From Chionoecetes opilio (taxonomy: Eukaryota; Arthropoda; Malacostraca; Decapoda; Majidae), in contig JACEEZ010021742.1 of assembly GCA_016584305.1 (NCBI GenBank), positions 17,501-81,500 on the forward strand: DNA of 64,000 nucleotides, in the 5' to 3' direction. The notes beneath the pieces were generated by a model, which saw only the letters and a program-made list of their open reading frames with translations, was not told where the DNA came from and searched no databases. Every line of letters begins with the position of its first letter. Position 1 is the first letter of the stretch. Positions 44,588 through 56,734 of this stretch are shown piece after piece. A program made the translations under genes and the position numbers.

Positions 44588-44653
<66 letters not shown>
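44581..44653. repeat. (CA)n microsatellite
   Basis: CA tract with one CACG. Its partner is 55051-55118. Confidence 0.96.
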
Positions 44654-44656
<3 letters not shown>

Positions 44657-45052
44657 GAAATTTGGCAATAAATCATATTTTTCAGATTCACTTGCAAACT
44701 ATTAGGCGCAAGCAGCAAATGTATAGACTAGTTAATAGTAAAGCTAGATCAGACAAAGAGCTTCCTTAGCTAAGTGTTTGGTAACCCTTGCCTTCCTATA
44801 GCAGTGCATTGGCTGTGACTGTTGCCATCACACCCGTGGCTGGGGATGGGGGGAAGGAGGCAGCCTGCAAGTGCCTTCTGGGTCTCCTCACCACGGCTTC
44901 CCCTCAAGCACTGTTGTATGCATCCCTGCAAACAAAAGCACCATACCAATCACTACTTGGCTTGCAACATCACTTAGTTACCATATACAAAATATCATAA
45001 TTACAATAGATAATACATTAGATACTACGCGTTGCCATTCCTTATTCAAATA

Positions 45053-46179
45053 CAGTCAAACATCGATATAACGGACCTCGATGTAACGGACTTCGGATAT
45101 AACGAACTCCATTTGCGTGACTTTTTTTTTTTTTTTTTTTTTTTTGCATATCAGACCACTTATCGCCGCTCGAATTGTCAACTCAACATTATTGTATTAT
45201 TTTCTCATTTTACTTTGGAATGCTTAGGTTTTAAGGAGTTTTGATGTAACACATATTAAGATATAATATTATAAGGAAAGGAAGGAGCCTGTGTTGCTAG
45301 TGATTTAGTGGTACACGTAGAAGGTGTGTATTGTTTAAAATAGTGACTATTAGTGTTATGGCGTGGCCGCTGCTACGTCTCCCTGTCACCTCAACACCCT
45401 AAATCACCCTTATCTAAGGTGACACGCAGTGCTACACTGACCTAAATAGTGACACGTGTATAGAACTACACTTCACAACCATATAATATATATAATAATG
45501 AGCATTAGTCATGATAATAAGCAATACCTTTGGAAGCCACGGCTGAATCTGGCTCGTAGTAATTTGCTTACATTTCACTAGAGCTTGAGCTTGACTAGCT
45601 ACACGGTCTGATTGTGTTTGTGATTATTTCTCATTTATTTCACGTGTAGGAGCGGACCAAATTCAGCATGTAGTGCCAGTCACTGTTTACCTCCCAACAT
45701 AGCTACACAGTCTGGTTGTGTTGGTGATTATTTCTCATTTATTTCACGTGTAGGAGCGGACCAAATTCAGCATGTAGTGCCAGTCACTGTTTACCTCCCA
45801 ACATAGCTACACAGTCTGGTTGTGTTTGTGATTATTTCTCATTTATTTCACGTGTAGGAGCGGACCAAATTCAGCATGTAGTGCCAGTCACTGTTTACCT
45901 CCCAACATAGCTACACAGTCTGGTTGTGTTGGTGATTATTTCTCATTTATTTCACGTGTAGGAGCGGACCAAATTCAGCATGTAGTGCCAGTCACTGTTA
46001 TCCTCCCAACATAGCTACACAGTCTGGTTGTGTTTGTGATTATTTCTCATTTATTTCACAATTTTTCCGTTTTTTTCATATATTTTTCCAACCTTGGGAA
46101 AATACCCTCGCTATAACGGACAATCGGCTTTAACGGACCACTCCTCCCCCCTTTAGTCCGTTATATCGAGGTTTGACTG
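45053..46179. mobile_element. pogo/Tigger-like DNA transposon remnant, copy 1
   Basis: Left CAGTCAAACATCGATATAAC, right in reverse CAGTCAAACCTCGATATAAC, with TA at both flanks (45051-45052, 46180-46181). CAGT.. ends with repeated ATAACGGAC words and TA target sites are typical of pogo/Tigger elements. No transposase frame. Confidence 0.85.
45597..46060. repeat. 104-bp tandem repeat inside the Tigger-like element
   Basis: AGCTACACxGTCTGxTTGTG starts at 45597, 45701, 45805, 45909 and 46013, a strict 104-bp period. Copy 2 of the duplication has only two starts (56057, 56161). Confidence 0.95.
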
Positions 46180-46584
46180 TACGTATATTTCAGGTTTACT
46201 ATGCAGGTTGATATGAGTCATTCTTTTAAGCTGTCTATTTATTGATCACATGTGTATTTTCTCCTTATATATTTGTATTATTGGTAACGTTTATGCGCAA
46301 CGTATATTCTAAAATAATACATAATAAATCAAACATGTATATTTTAGGTGTACTGTATTAGCTTGATATTGGACGCATTTTTAAGCTGCATATAAATCAT
46401 GTACATATTTTGCAATTATTAATATATCACTGTAGTTATACATCCCTGCCACCCATTGTACTAATTACTACATGGCTGACACCAACACTTTTATAATAAA
46501 TATCATAATTCCATCACATGCTTCTAAACACTGATCTTACTCACACTGTATCTTTGCTGTGCTGACAGGAGGTCTGTGCAGTGA

Positions 46585-47180
46585 AGTCATGGCTGGCTAT
46601 GTGGCTATGTGGCAGTGGAGGCATGGCTGGCTATGTGGCTATGTGGCAGTGGAGGCATGGCTGGCTATGTGGCTATGTGGCAGTGGAGTCATGCCTGGCT
46701 ATGTGGCTATGTGGCAGTGGAGGCATGGCTGGCTATGTGGCTATGTGGCAGTGAAGGCATGGCTGGCTATGTGGCTATGTGGCAGTGGAGGCATGGCTGG
46801 CTATGTGGCTATGTGGCAGTGAAGGCATGGCTGGCTATGTGGCAGTGAAGGCATGGCTGGCTATGTGGCTATGTGGCAGTGGAGGCATGGCTGGCTATGT
46901 GGCTATGTGGCAGTGGAGTCATGCCTGGCTATGTGGCTATGTGGCAGTGGAGTCATGCCTGGCTATGTGGCTATATGGCAGTGAAGTCATGCCTGGCTAT
47001 GTGGCTATATGGCAGTGAAGTCATGCCTGGCTATGTGGCTATGAAGTCATGCCTGGCTATATGGCAGTGGAGTCATGCCTGGCTATGTGGCTATGTGGCA
47101 GTGGAGTCATGCCTGGCTATGTGGCTATATGGCAGTGACGTCATGCCTGGCTATGTGGCTATGTGCAGTGAAGTCATGCC
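46585..47180. repeat. 34-bp minisatellite, array 1
   Basis: Unit CTATGTGGCTATGTGGCAGT plus GGAGTCATGCCTGG, with 26-bp variants lacking one CTATGTGG. Because 34 is not a multiple of 3 and the unit lacks stops, long frames of the MAGYVAMWQW type appear by chance. Confidence 0.95.
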
Positions 47181-47552
47181 TGGAGCCCAACATTCGTACA
47201 GGCACCCAGACTTGCCAGGACGTGCTGGAGGAGAGGAGCTGCAAAAAAGAGTTCAGCCAAGGGCATTAGTTCCTGGGTTCCTGAGTGGTAAGGGGGCGGA
47301 CATCCTAACACCCTAACCTAAAGGAAAACACTGCCATGGGTACGTTACATAATGCATTCTTGTACGCCGCTGGAGCTCCTGCGATGTCTGGCAGTCCCGC
47401 GACGGCTTGCAAAACTTACCTGAAATGATTGCCACGCTTAATAACGTTGCCCAATACATACAAGGGGGGGGGGGGGACAAGGGGCACCCACTCCATTACA
47501 GATCAGTGTCTCTAACCAGTGTGGTAGGTTAGTTATGTGTGACAATAGTTAA

Positions 47553-47767
47553 CCCCTTGAGGCCCAGAACGTTATTTCCATTGTAATTTGGGTACCATTA
47601 GACGATTTTTAGTGAATATAAGGAATATTTTATAGATAACTTTTACTATGACCTGTTTAGTAGCCTTGTCCACTAGCTAATTTGGTATATTTAGTGACTT
47701 TTCGTAATTTTATGGCTAACAACAGACGATTTTTTGTATAGCCAAGGAAAGATCTGGGCGTGAAGGG
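47553..47767 (-). mobile_element. piggyBac-like MITE, intact 215-bp copy
   Basis: TTAA at 47549-47552 and 47768-47771. Ends CCCCTTGAGGCCCAGA and, in reverse, CCCTTCACGCCCAGA. No coding capacity. Identical layout at 59649-59863. Bases 47181-47548 between the minisatellite and this element hold no gene I can support. Confidence 0.85.
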
Positions 47768-47926
47768 TTAATGCACAGATGGAATTAGTATCTGGAGAGT
47801 GAGCATCGTGTAGGACAGACCATTCAGATTCACAGGTCCTGCAAATTTACAATGACTACATGATTCAAGCACTGCTGACCTTAGAGAAACAGATGCTTGA
47901 CAATCTTTGCAGAATACGTGCCTAGA

Positions 47927-48400
47927 TTAGATTAGATTAGATATCTTATTGACCACACCAATACAAAGAAAAATCACATACTACATATCCTAGGGTCCAA
48001 CAAAGGAATACATAATTATGATGAATAACTAAATTATAAATCTTCACTCAACCTAAAGATTAACGCATCTATCCATAATATTTTGTCTATAGCTGTACAC
48101 ACATATCATCGGTCATTGTTCTTGAGAATAAATCATAGATACACATACACTTCACACCTGGAGGACAATACTCACCACACTGAAGAGATGGCGAGGCAGA
48201 CGCTTCAGTGCCAGCTACGGATTGCCTCAAGCACGTTGGCTTTCCGTAATAAATATTTGTACGGCAGGAGTCCGGCGTCCCCGAGAACAGTGGTGGCGGT
48301 TAGGAAAGTGGGATTTCGGGCATTCTTGAGGAGAATAACTTTCCGTCCGACAGTCCCCCCAACACCCCTCTGCCGGAGTCACTGGATCCCCGCAGGAGGC
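47927..48400 (-). mobile_element. Probable LINE 3' end with (GATTA)n tail
   Basis: Begins with (GATTA)n and then TATCTTATTGACCACACCAA, the same start as 27147 and 53618. On the minus strand there is an AATAAGATATC-like end, and further in a short frame LLKNARNPTFLTATTVLGDA continuing to EAIRSWH and a stop, which could be an ORF2 C-terminus. Family not named. Confidence 0.4.
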
Positions 48401-48403
48401 CCG

Positions 48404-48452
48404 GGGGCGGGGCACCACTGGCCCGGAGTGAGGGCCAGTGGTGCCCCGCCCC
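48404..48452. other. Perfect 21-bp GC-rich hairpin, copy 1
   Basis: 48404-48424 (GGGGCGGGGCACCACTGGCC plus C) is the exact reverse complement of 48432-48452, with loop GGAGTGA. Conserved without change in copy 2 (60500-60548). Confidence 0.9.
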
Positions 48453-48626
48453 GTGAAGACGACGTGCCCGCGCTAACACAACAGCTCACTCAGCCACGGC
48501 AGCTACACTCTGAAACAAACACACATACTTAATGCATGATTCTAAACATTATACACATTCACCATGAAAAAAAATGTGCAAGTATTATGAATAAAGCGAT
48601 ACTGTAAAATGCAGCCTACAAAAATA

Positions 48627-51600
48627 CAGGCATTTTTTAATGCTTTCAACGGCATTTTATAATGCTTTCAACGGCATTTTATAATGCATCGACGGCATTT
48701 TTTAATGCTTTCAACGGCATTATTTAACGCTTTCAACGGCATTATTTAATGCTTTCAACGGCATTATTTAATGCTTTCAACGGCATTATTTAATGCTTTC
48801 AACGGCATTTTTTAATGCTTTCAACGGCATTTTTTAATGCTTTCAACGGCATTATTTAATGCTTTCAACGGCATTATTTAATGCTTTCAACGGCATTTTT
48901 TAATGCTTTCAACGGCATTTTTTAATGCTTTCAACGGCATTTTTTAATGCTTTCAACGGCATTTTTTAATGCTTTCAACGGCATTATTTAATGCTTTCAA
49001 CGGCATTATTTAATGCTTACAACGGCATTATTTAATGCTTTCAACGGCATTATTTAATGCTTTCAACGGCATTATTTAATGCTTTCAACGGCATTTTTTT
49101 TTGCTTTCATCGGCATTATTTAATGCTTACAACGGCATTATTTAATGCTTTCAAAGGTACTTTTTAATGCTTTCAACGGCATTATTTAATGCTTTCAACG
49201 GCATTTTTTAATGCTTTCAACGGCATTTTTTAATGCTTTCAACGGCATTTTTTAATGCTTTCAACGGCATTATTTAATGCTTTCAACGGCATTATTTAAT
49301 GCTTTCAACGGCATTATTTAATGCTTTCAACGGCATTTTTTAATGCTTTCAACGGCATTTTTTTTGCTTTCAACGGCATTATTTAATGCTTTCAACGGCA
49401 TTATTTAATGCTTTCAACGGCATTTTTTAATGCTTTCAACGGCATTTTTTAATGCTTTCAACGGCTTTTTTTAATGCTTTCAACGGCATTATTTAATGCT
49501 TTCAACGGCATTTTTTAATGCTTTCAACGGCATTTTTTAATGCTTTAAAAGGCATTTTTTAATGCTTTCAACGGCATTATTTAATGCTTTCAACGGCATT
49601 ATTTAATGCTTTCAACGGCATTATTTAATGCTTTCAACGGCATTATTTAATGCTTTCAACGGCATTTTTTAATGTTTTCAACGGCATTATTTAATGCTTT
49701 CAACGGCATTATTTAATGCTTTCAACGGCATTTTTTAATGCTTTCAACGGCATTATTTAATGCTTTCAACGGCATTATTTAATGCCTTCAACGCCATTAT
49801 TTAATGCTTTCAACGGCATTTTTTAATGCTTTCAACGGCATTTTTTAATGCTTTCAACGGCATTTTTTAATGCTTTCAACGGCATTTTTTAATGCTTTCA
49901 ACGGCATTATTCAATGCTTTCAACGGCATTATTTAATGCTTTCAACGGCATTTTTTAATGCTTTCAACGGCATTTTTTTTGCTTTCAACGGCATTATTTA
50001 ATGCTTTCAACGGCATTATTTAATGCTTTCAACGGCATTTTTTAATGCTTTCAACGGCATTTTTTAATGCTTTCAACGGCTTTTTTTAATGCTTTCAACG
50101 GCATTATTTAATGCTTTCAACGGTACTTTTTAATGCTTTCAACGGCATTATTTAATGCTTTCAACGGCATTATTTAATGCTTTCAACGGCATTTTTTAAT
50201 GCTTAAAACGGCATTTTTTAATGCTTTCAACGGCATTATTTAATGCTTTCAACGGCATTATTTAATGCTTGCAACGGCATTATTTAATGCTTTCAACGGC
50301 ATTTTTTAATGCTTTCAACGGCATTTTTTTTGCTTTCAACGGCATTATTTAATGCTTTCAACGGCATTATTTAATGCTTTCAACGGCATTTTTTAATGCT
50401 TTCAATGGCATTTTTTAATGCTTTCAACGGCATTATTTAATGCTTTCAACGGCATTATTTAATGCTTTCAACGGCATTTTTTAATGCTTTCAACGGCATT
50501 TTTTAATGCTTTCAACGGCATTTTTTAATGCTTTCAACGGCATTATTTAATGCTTTCAACGGCATTATTTAATGCTTTCAACGGCATTATTTAATGCTTT
50601 CAACGGCATTTTTTAATGTTTTCAACGGCATTATTTAATGCTTTCAACGGCATTATTTAATATTTTCAACGGCATTTTTTAATGCTTTCAACGGCATTAT
50701 TTAATGCTTTCAACGGCATTATTTAAGGCCTTCAACGGCATTATTTAATGCTTTCAACGGCATTTTTTAATGCTTTCAACGGCATTTTTTAATGCTTTCA
50801 ACGGCATTTTTTAATGCTTTCAACGGCATTATTTAATGCTTTCAACGGCATTATTTAATGCTTTCAACGGCATTATTTAATGCTTTCAACGGCATTATTT
50901 AATGCTTTCAATGGCATTTTTTAATGCTTTCAATGGCATTTTTTTTGCTTTCAACGGCATTATTTAATGCTTTGAACGGCATTATTTAATGCTTTCAACG
51001 GCATTTTTTAATGCTTTCAACGGCATTTTTTAATGCTTTCAACGGCTTTTTTTAATGCTTTCAACGGCATTATTTAATGCTTTCAACGGCATTTTTTAAT
51101 GCCTTCAACGGCATTTTTTAATGCTTTAAAAGGCATTTTTTAATGCTTTCAACGGCATTATTTAATGCTTTCAACGGCATTATTTAATGCTTTCAACGGC
51201 ATTATTTAATGCTTTCAACGGCATTTTTTAATGTTTTCAACGGCATTATTTAATGCTTTCAACGGCATTATTTAATGCTTTCAACGGCATTTTTTAATGC
51301 TTTCAACGGCATTATTTAATGCTTTCAACGGCATTATTTAATGCCTTCAACGGCATTATTTAATGCTTTCAACGGCATTTTTTAATGCTTTCAACGGCAT
51401 TTTTTAATGCTTTCAACGGCATTTTTTAATGCTTTCAACGGCATTTTTTAATGCTTTCAACGGCATTATTTAATGCTTTCAACAGCATTATTTAATGCCT
51501 TCAACGGCATTATTTAATGTTTTCAACGGCATTTTTTAATGCTTTCAACGGCATTTTTTAATGCTTTCAACGGCATTTTTTAATGCTTTCAACGGCATTA

Positions 51601-52975
51601 TTTAATGCTTTCAACGGCATTATTTAATGCTTACAACGGCATTATTTAATGCTTTCAACGGCATTATTTAATGCTTTCAACGGCATTTTTTAATGCTTTC
51701 AACGGAATTTTTTTTGCTTTCAACGGCATTATTTAATGCTTACAACGGCATTATTTAATGCTTTCAACGGCATTTTTTAATGCTTTCAACGGCATTATTT
51801 AATGCTCTCAACGGCAATATTTAATGCTTTCAACGGCATTTTTTAATGCTTTCAACAGCATTTTTTAATGCTTTCAACGGCATTATTTAATGCTTTCAAC
51901 GGCATTATTTAATGCTTTCAACGGCATTATTTAATGCTTTCAACGGCATTTTTTAATGCTTTCAACGGCATTTTTTTTGCTTTCAACGGCATTATTTAAT
52001 GCTTTCAACGGCATTATTTAATGCTTTCAACGGCATTATTTAATGCTTTCAACGGCATTATTTAATGCTTTCAACGGCATTTTTTAATGCTTTCAACGGC
52101 ATTTTTTAATGCTTTCAACGGCATTTTTAATGCTTTCAACGGCATTTTTTAATGCTTTCAACGGCATTTGTTAATGCTTTCAACGGCATTTTTTAATGCT
52201 TTCAACGGCATTTTTTAATGCTTTCAACGGCATTATTTAATTAATGCTTTCAACGGCATTATTTAATGCTTTCAACGGCATTTTTTAATGCTTTCAACGC
52301 CATTATTTAATGCTTTCAACGGCATTTTTTAATGCTTTCAACGGCATTTTTTTATACTTTCAACGGCATTATTTAATGCTTTCAACGGCATTATTTAATT
52401 AATGCTTTCAACGGCATTATTTAATGCTTTCAACGGCATTTTTTAATGCTTTCAACGGCATTTTTTAATGCTTTCAACGGCATTTTTTAATGCTTTCAAC
52501 GGCATTATTTAATGCTTTCAACGGCATTTTTTAATGCTTTCAACGGCATTTTTCAATGCTTTCAACAGCATTACTTAATGCTTTCAACGGCATTATTTAA
52601 TGCTTTCAATGGCATTATTTAATGCTTTCAACGGCATTTTTTAATGCTTTCAACGGCATTATTTAATGCTTTCAACGGCATTATTTAATGCTTTCAACGG
52701 CATTATTTAATGCTTTCAACGGCATTTTTTGATGCTTTCAACGGCATTATTTAATGCTTTCAACGGCATTATTTAATGCTTTCAACGGCATTATTTAATG
52801 CTTTCAACGGCATTATTTAATCTTTCAACGGCATTTTTTAATGTTTTCAACGGCATTATTTAATGCTTTCAACGGCATTATTTAATGCTTTCAACGGCAT
52901 TTTTTAATGCTTTCAACGGCATTATTTAATGCTTTCAACGGCATTTTTTAATGCTTTCAACGACATTATTTATCA
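48627..52975. repeat. 22-bp satellite, array 1, about 197 copies
   Basis: Unit CGGCATT[A/T]TTTAATGCTTTCAA. One site is either A or T, in irregular runs. Occasional variants include TTTTTTTTGC, a 4-bp TTAA insertion, ACAACGG and AGGCC. It ends in an (ACACAACAGA)n linker at about 52976-53002. Confidence 0.97.
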
Positions 52976-53237
52976 ACAGAACACAACAGAACACAACAGA
53001 ACATTATTTTTCAACGGCCTCATCACAGACGTAGCCATTCTAATCCCTAGAGCTCAACCAAACACAACCTCACTCCACGGAGACGTCAGGTGAACTGAAC
53101 ACAGCTGAACTGAACTAAACTGGCACAGCATTACGATAAGTTGCCATCGCCTGGAGATCACTTTTTATTGGGTAAAATGACCTTGTTTGATGAGTCTCAT
53201 CCATTATCGCTTGGTACACCCTGACACTTGGCACTTG

Positions 53238-53412
<175 letters not shown>

Positions 53413-53617
53413 TAAACTTAACAAATAAACTTATCCATTACAACAATAATAATACACCAGCTTCCTTGTGCCTTATATCATTATCTGATACTGATATTTA
53501 AGATGTAACCTGACATGTACGACAGATCTTGTACCACAAACAGATACAGAGAGAGAAAATGCTGACAAGAATAAAGGAGGTCTCCACTACGATCTCACAC
53601 ACACACACACACACACA

Positions 53618-54747
53618 GTTAGTTAGTTAATTCATTGACAAAGAATTTCCAATTAATACATAATACAAAATACAAAAGATTACAAAAACACAAAATAGTA
53701 TACAAAAAACAATGCAGATCTATCATTTGTCCAAACAAAACAAAAATATAATTTTTTCCAAGTAGAAGGTAATACATACTTTCTAAGCAAAAATACTAAC
53801 CACTTCATGCACATAATCACATAATTCACATACATATGTGTCCTCATTCAATAGGTTGGTAATATTAGAAAACGATAACATGTTGAACCTTACGCGGCAG
53901 TGAGCAGACAGGGGACAATCTATCAAGACAGCTGTTCTGTTTGCACCTGTCACCATCACACTGACACACGCGTTGGTCAGCAGGTGTGCGACTCCCCCTC
54001 CCTACTTCTATCCTAAGATTGTGAGACATAAGTCTGAGTCTGGTAAATGATTCACGTTTGTAGTCTTGGATGAATCTATCGGTTCGATACACTTGGTGCA
54101 CTGTCATGGATGGGTTCAGGTCTGTGATATATGTTGTGAGCTTTGTTGCACCGGCTGCTCTTTCCTGCACATATCTCACAACACTATTTAATGGATCCAT
54201 AGTATTGTCCCAAACAGCTGATCTTTCTATGAACCGGAAACCAGGTGTATTCGCTTGCCTGCAAAGATTGTATACAAAGTGGCAAGGTTGGTCCATGTCT
54301 ATGTCTGCATGTTTCCTTTGGATATACTGAAAACTTTTCTTTTCAACTAGGTGTTGCACTGGGGGAATACCGGCTTCTATCATACATAGATTCATGCTAG
54401 TATTTTTCCGTACACCAAGCAGACATTTCACTAATTTATTATATTGTGTTTCCGGTCCTTTCGTTTTCTTTGTTAACCACGACTCCGAGCTGTACAATAA
54501 TGAACTCATCACTGCTGCTTCGAAAACAACTTTCTTATATACAAATGGCATCTGAGTGTTGCTTGCACAGAAAATGGAGAATTTGTTCACTACTGCTTCA
54601 CTTGCAGCTTCATGCAGTCTCACGATATCGTCCATCTTGGCAGAATCAGTGAACCATGCCCCGAGGTACAAGTACTTAGAGGCATAGCTCACGCTCACTC
54701 CTTCACTCAACAAACACTGCCTATCATAGTCCTCTCCATTACCTCTC
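53618..54747 (-). pseudogene. LINE fragment inserted in a (CA)n microsatellite
   Basis: Flanked on both sides by CA tracts (53595-53617 and 54748-54774); copy 1 has a single uninterrupted CA tract at this place (44249-44303). On the minus strand an open frame of about 290 codons reads KYLYLGAWFTDSAKMDDIVR, VVFEAAVMSSLLYSSESWL and RSVYRTD-like text. This is the region after the reverse-transcriptase palm of non-LTR elements (Y-L-G, then L-L-Y-x-S-E-x-W). The palm itself is absent, so it is strongly 5'-truncated. The 3' end is a (GTTA)n tail next to the CA tract. Little decay, so the insertion is recent. Confidence 0.8.
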
Positions 54748-54774
54748 CACACACACACACACACACACACACAC

Positions 54775-54900
54775 CTGTATCTGATGCGGGGGCCCATGTG
54801 GAAGAAGCTGTGTCTGCCGGTGGAAGCCTTGAGGCGGAGGAACGAGTGGCACTCCACCGCACCCTTCCACCGCTGTTTCCATGTCTTCTCGTGGAGCAGC
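54775..54900 (-). pseudogene. FERM-C-lobe-like exon, copy 2, no stop
   Basis: Same 126-base block as 44304-44429. It reads LLHEKTWKQRWKGAVECHSF, LRLKAS, HSFFHMGPRIRYR, with the tryptophan codon intact. However the GSSF of copy 1 is GPRI here, three amino-acid changes within four codons next to the microsatellite donor. With LINE sequence just beyond its donor and no neighbouring exons, it is probably a non-functional exon remnant, though splicing cannot be excluded. Confidence 0.5.
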
Positions 54901-55050
54901 CTGGGTGTGGGGGGGACAGGGGTGAGTGTGGGGGGATGTGAGGCCAACAAGTCACCAAAATCACAAGTCAATCAGTCACAAGTCAATCAAAGTCACAAGT
55001 CACCAAATAAACCATTATGACATCTGACCCTGTATGCTGCACCTAGGTCA

Positions 55051-55067
55051 GCACACACACACACACA

Positions 55068-55118
<51 letters not shown>
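55051..55118. repeat. (CA)n microsatellite
   Basis: Partner of 44581-44653. Bases 55119-55516 match 44654-45052 and hold no gene I trust. Confidence 0.96.
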
Positions 55119-55121
<3 letters not shown>

Positions 55122-55516
55122 GAAATTTGGCAATACATCATATTTTTCAGATTCACTTGAGAACTATTAGGCGCAAGCAGAAAATGTATAGACTAGTTAA
55201 TAGTAAAGCTAGATCAGACAAAGAGCTTCCTTAGCTAAGTGTTTGGTAACCCTTGCCTTCCTATAGCAGTGCACTGGCTGTGACTGTTGCCATCACACCC
55301 GTGGCTGGGGATGGGGGGAAGGAGGCAGCCTGCAAGTGCCTTCTGGGTCTCCTCACCACGGCTTCCCCTCATGCACTGGTGTATGCATCCCTGCAAACAA
55401 AAGCACCATACCAATCACTACTTGGCTTGCAACATCACTTAGTTACCATATACAAAATATCATAATTACAATAAATAATACATTAGATACTGCACGTTGC
55501 CATTCCTTATTCAAAT

Positions 55517-56327
55517 AGTCAAACCTCGATATAACGGACCTCGATGTAACGGACTTCGGATATAACGAACTCCATTTGGGTGACTTTTTTTTTTTTTTTT
55601 TTTTTGCATATCAGACCACTTATCGCCGCTCGAATTGTCAACTCAACATTATTGTATTATTTTCTCATTTTACTTTGGAATGCTTAGGTTTTAAGGAGTT
55701 TTGATGTAACACATATTAAGATATAATATTATAAGGAAAGGAAGGAGCCTGTGTTGCTAGTGATTTAGTGGTACACGTAGAAGGTGTGTATTGTTTAAAA
55801 TAGTGACTATTAGTGTTATGGCGTGGCCGCTGCTACGTCTCCCTGTCACCTCAACACCCTAAATCACCCTTATCTAAGGTGACACGCAGTGCTACACTGA
55901 CCTAAATAGTGACACGTGTATAGAACTACACTTCACAACCATATAATATATATAATAATGAGCATTAGTCATGATAATAAGCAATACCTTTGGAAGCCAC
56001 GGCTGAATCTGGCTCGTAGTAATTTGTTTACATTTCACTAGAGCTTGAGCTTGACTAGCTACACGGTCTGATTGTGTTTGTGATTATTTCTCATTTATTT
56101 CACGTGTAGGAGCGGACCAAATTCAGCATGTAGTGCCAGTCACTGTTATCCTCCCAACATAGCTACACAGTCTGGTTGTGTTGGTGATTATTTCTCATTT
56201 ATTTCACAATTTTTCCGTTTTTTTCATATATTTTTCCAACCTTGGGAAAATACCCTCGCTATAACGGACAATCGGCTTTAACGGACCAGTACTCCCCCCT
56301 TTAGTCCGTTATATCGAGGTTTGACTG
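55517..56327. mobile_element. pogo/Tigger-like DNA transposon remnant, copy 2
   Basis: Same ends as 45053-46179, with two bases lost at the left tip (ATAGTCAAACC). It is shorter because it has fewer 104-bp units. Confidence 0.85.
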
Positions 56328-56734
56328 TACGTATATTTCAGGTTTACTATGCAGGTTGATATTAGTCATTCTTTTAAGCTGTCTATTTATTGATCACATG
56401 TGTATTTTCTCCTTATATATTTGTATTATTGGTAACGTTTATGCGCAACGTATATTCTAAAATAATACATAATAAATCAAACATGTATATTTTAGGTGTA
56501 CTGGATTAGCTTGATATTGGACGCATTTTTAAGCTGCATATAAATCATGTACATATTTTGCAATTATTAATATATCACTGTAGTTATACATCCCTGCCAC
56601 CCATTGTACTAATTACTACATGGCTGACACCAACACTTTTATAATAAATATCATAATTCCATCACATGCTTCTAAACACTGATCTTACTCACACTGTAGC
56701 TTTGCTGTGCTGGCAGGAGGTCTGTGCAGTGAAG

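Noticed and set aside
44788..45000. Exon candidate reading SALAVTVAITPVAGDGGKEA with an AG just before it (also 55253-55465)
   Set aside because: Plausible acceptor but no clear donor, no family match, and differences between copies include amino-acid changes; not strong enough.
46559..47316. MAGYVAMWQW-type proteins in the minisatellites
   Set aside because: The 34-bp unit is open in all forward frames; no start context, splicing or codon bias.
48083..48532. 149-codon plus-strand frame MSIAVHTYHRSLFL (and 60167-60628)
   Set aside because: Crosses the GC hairpin and a probable LINE 3' end read backwards; no coding support.
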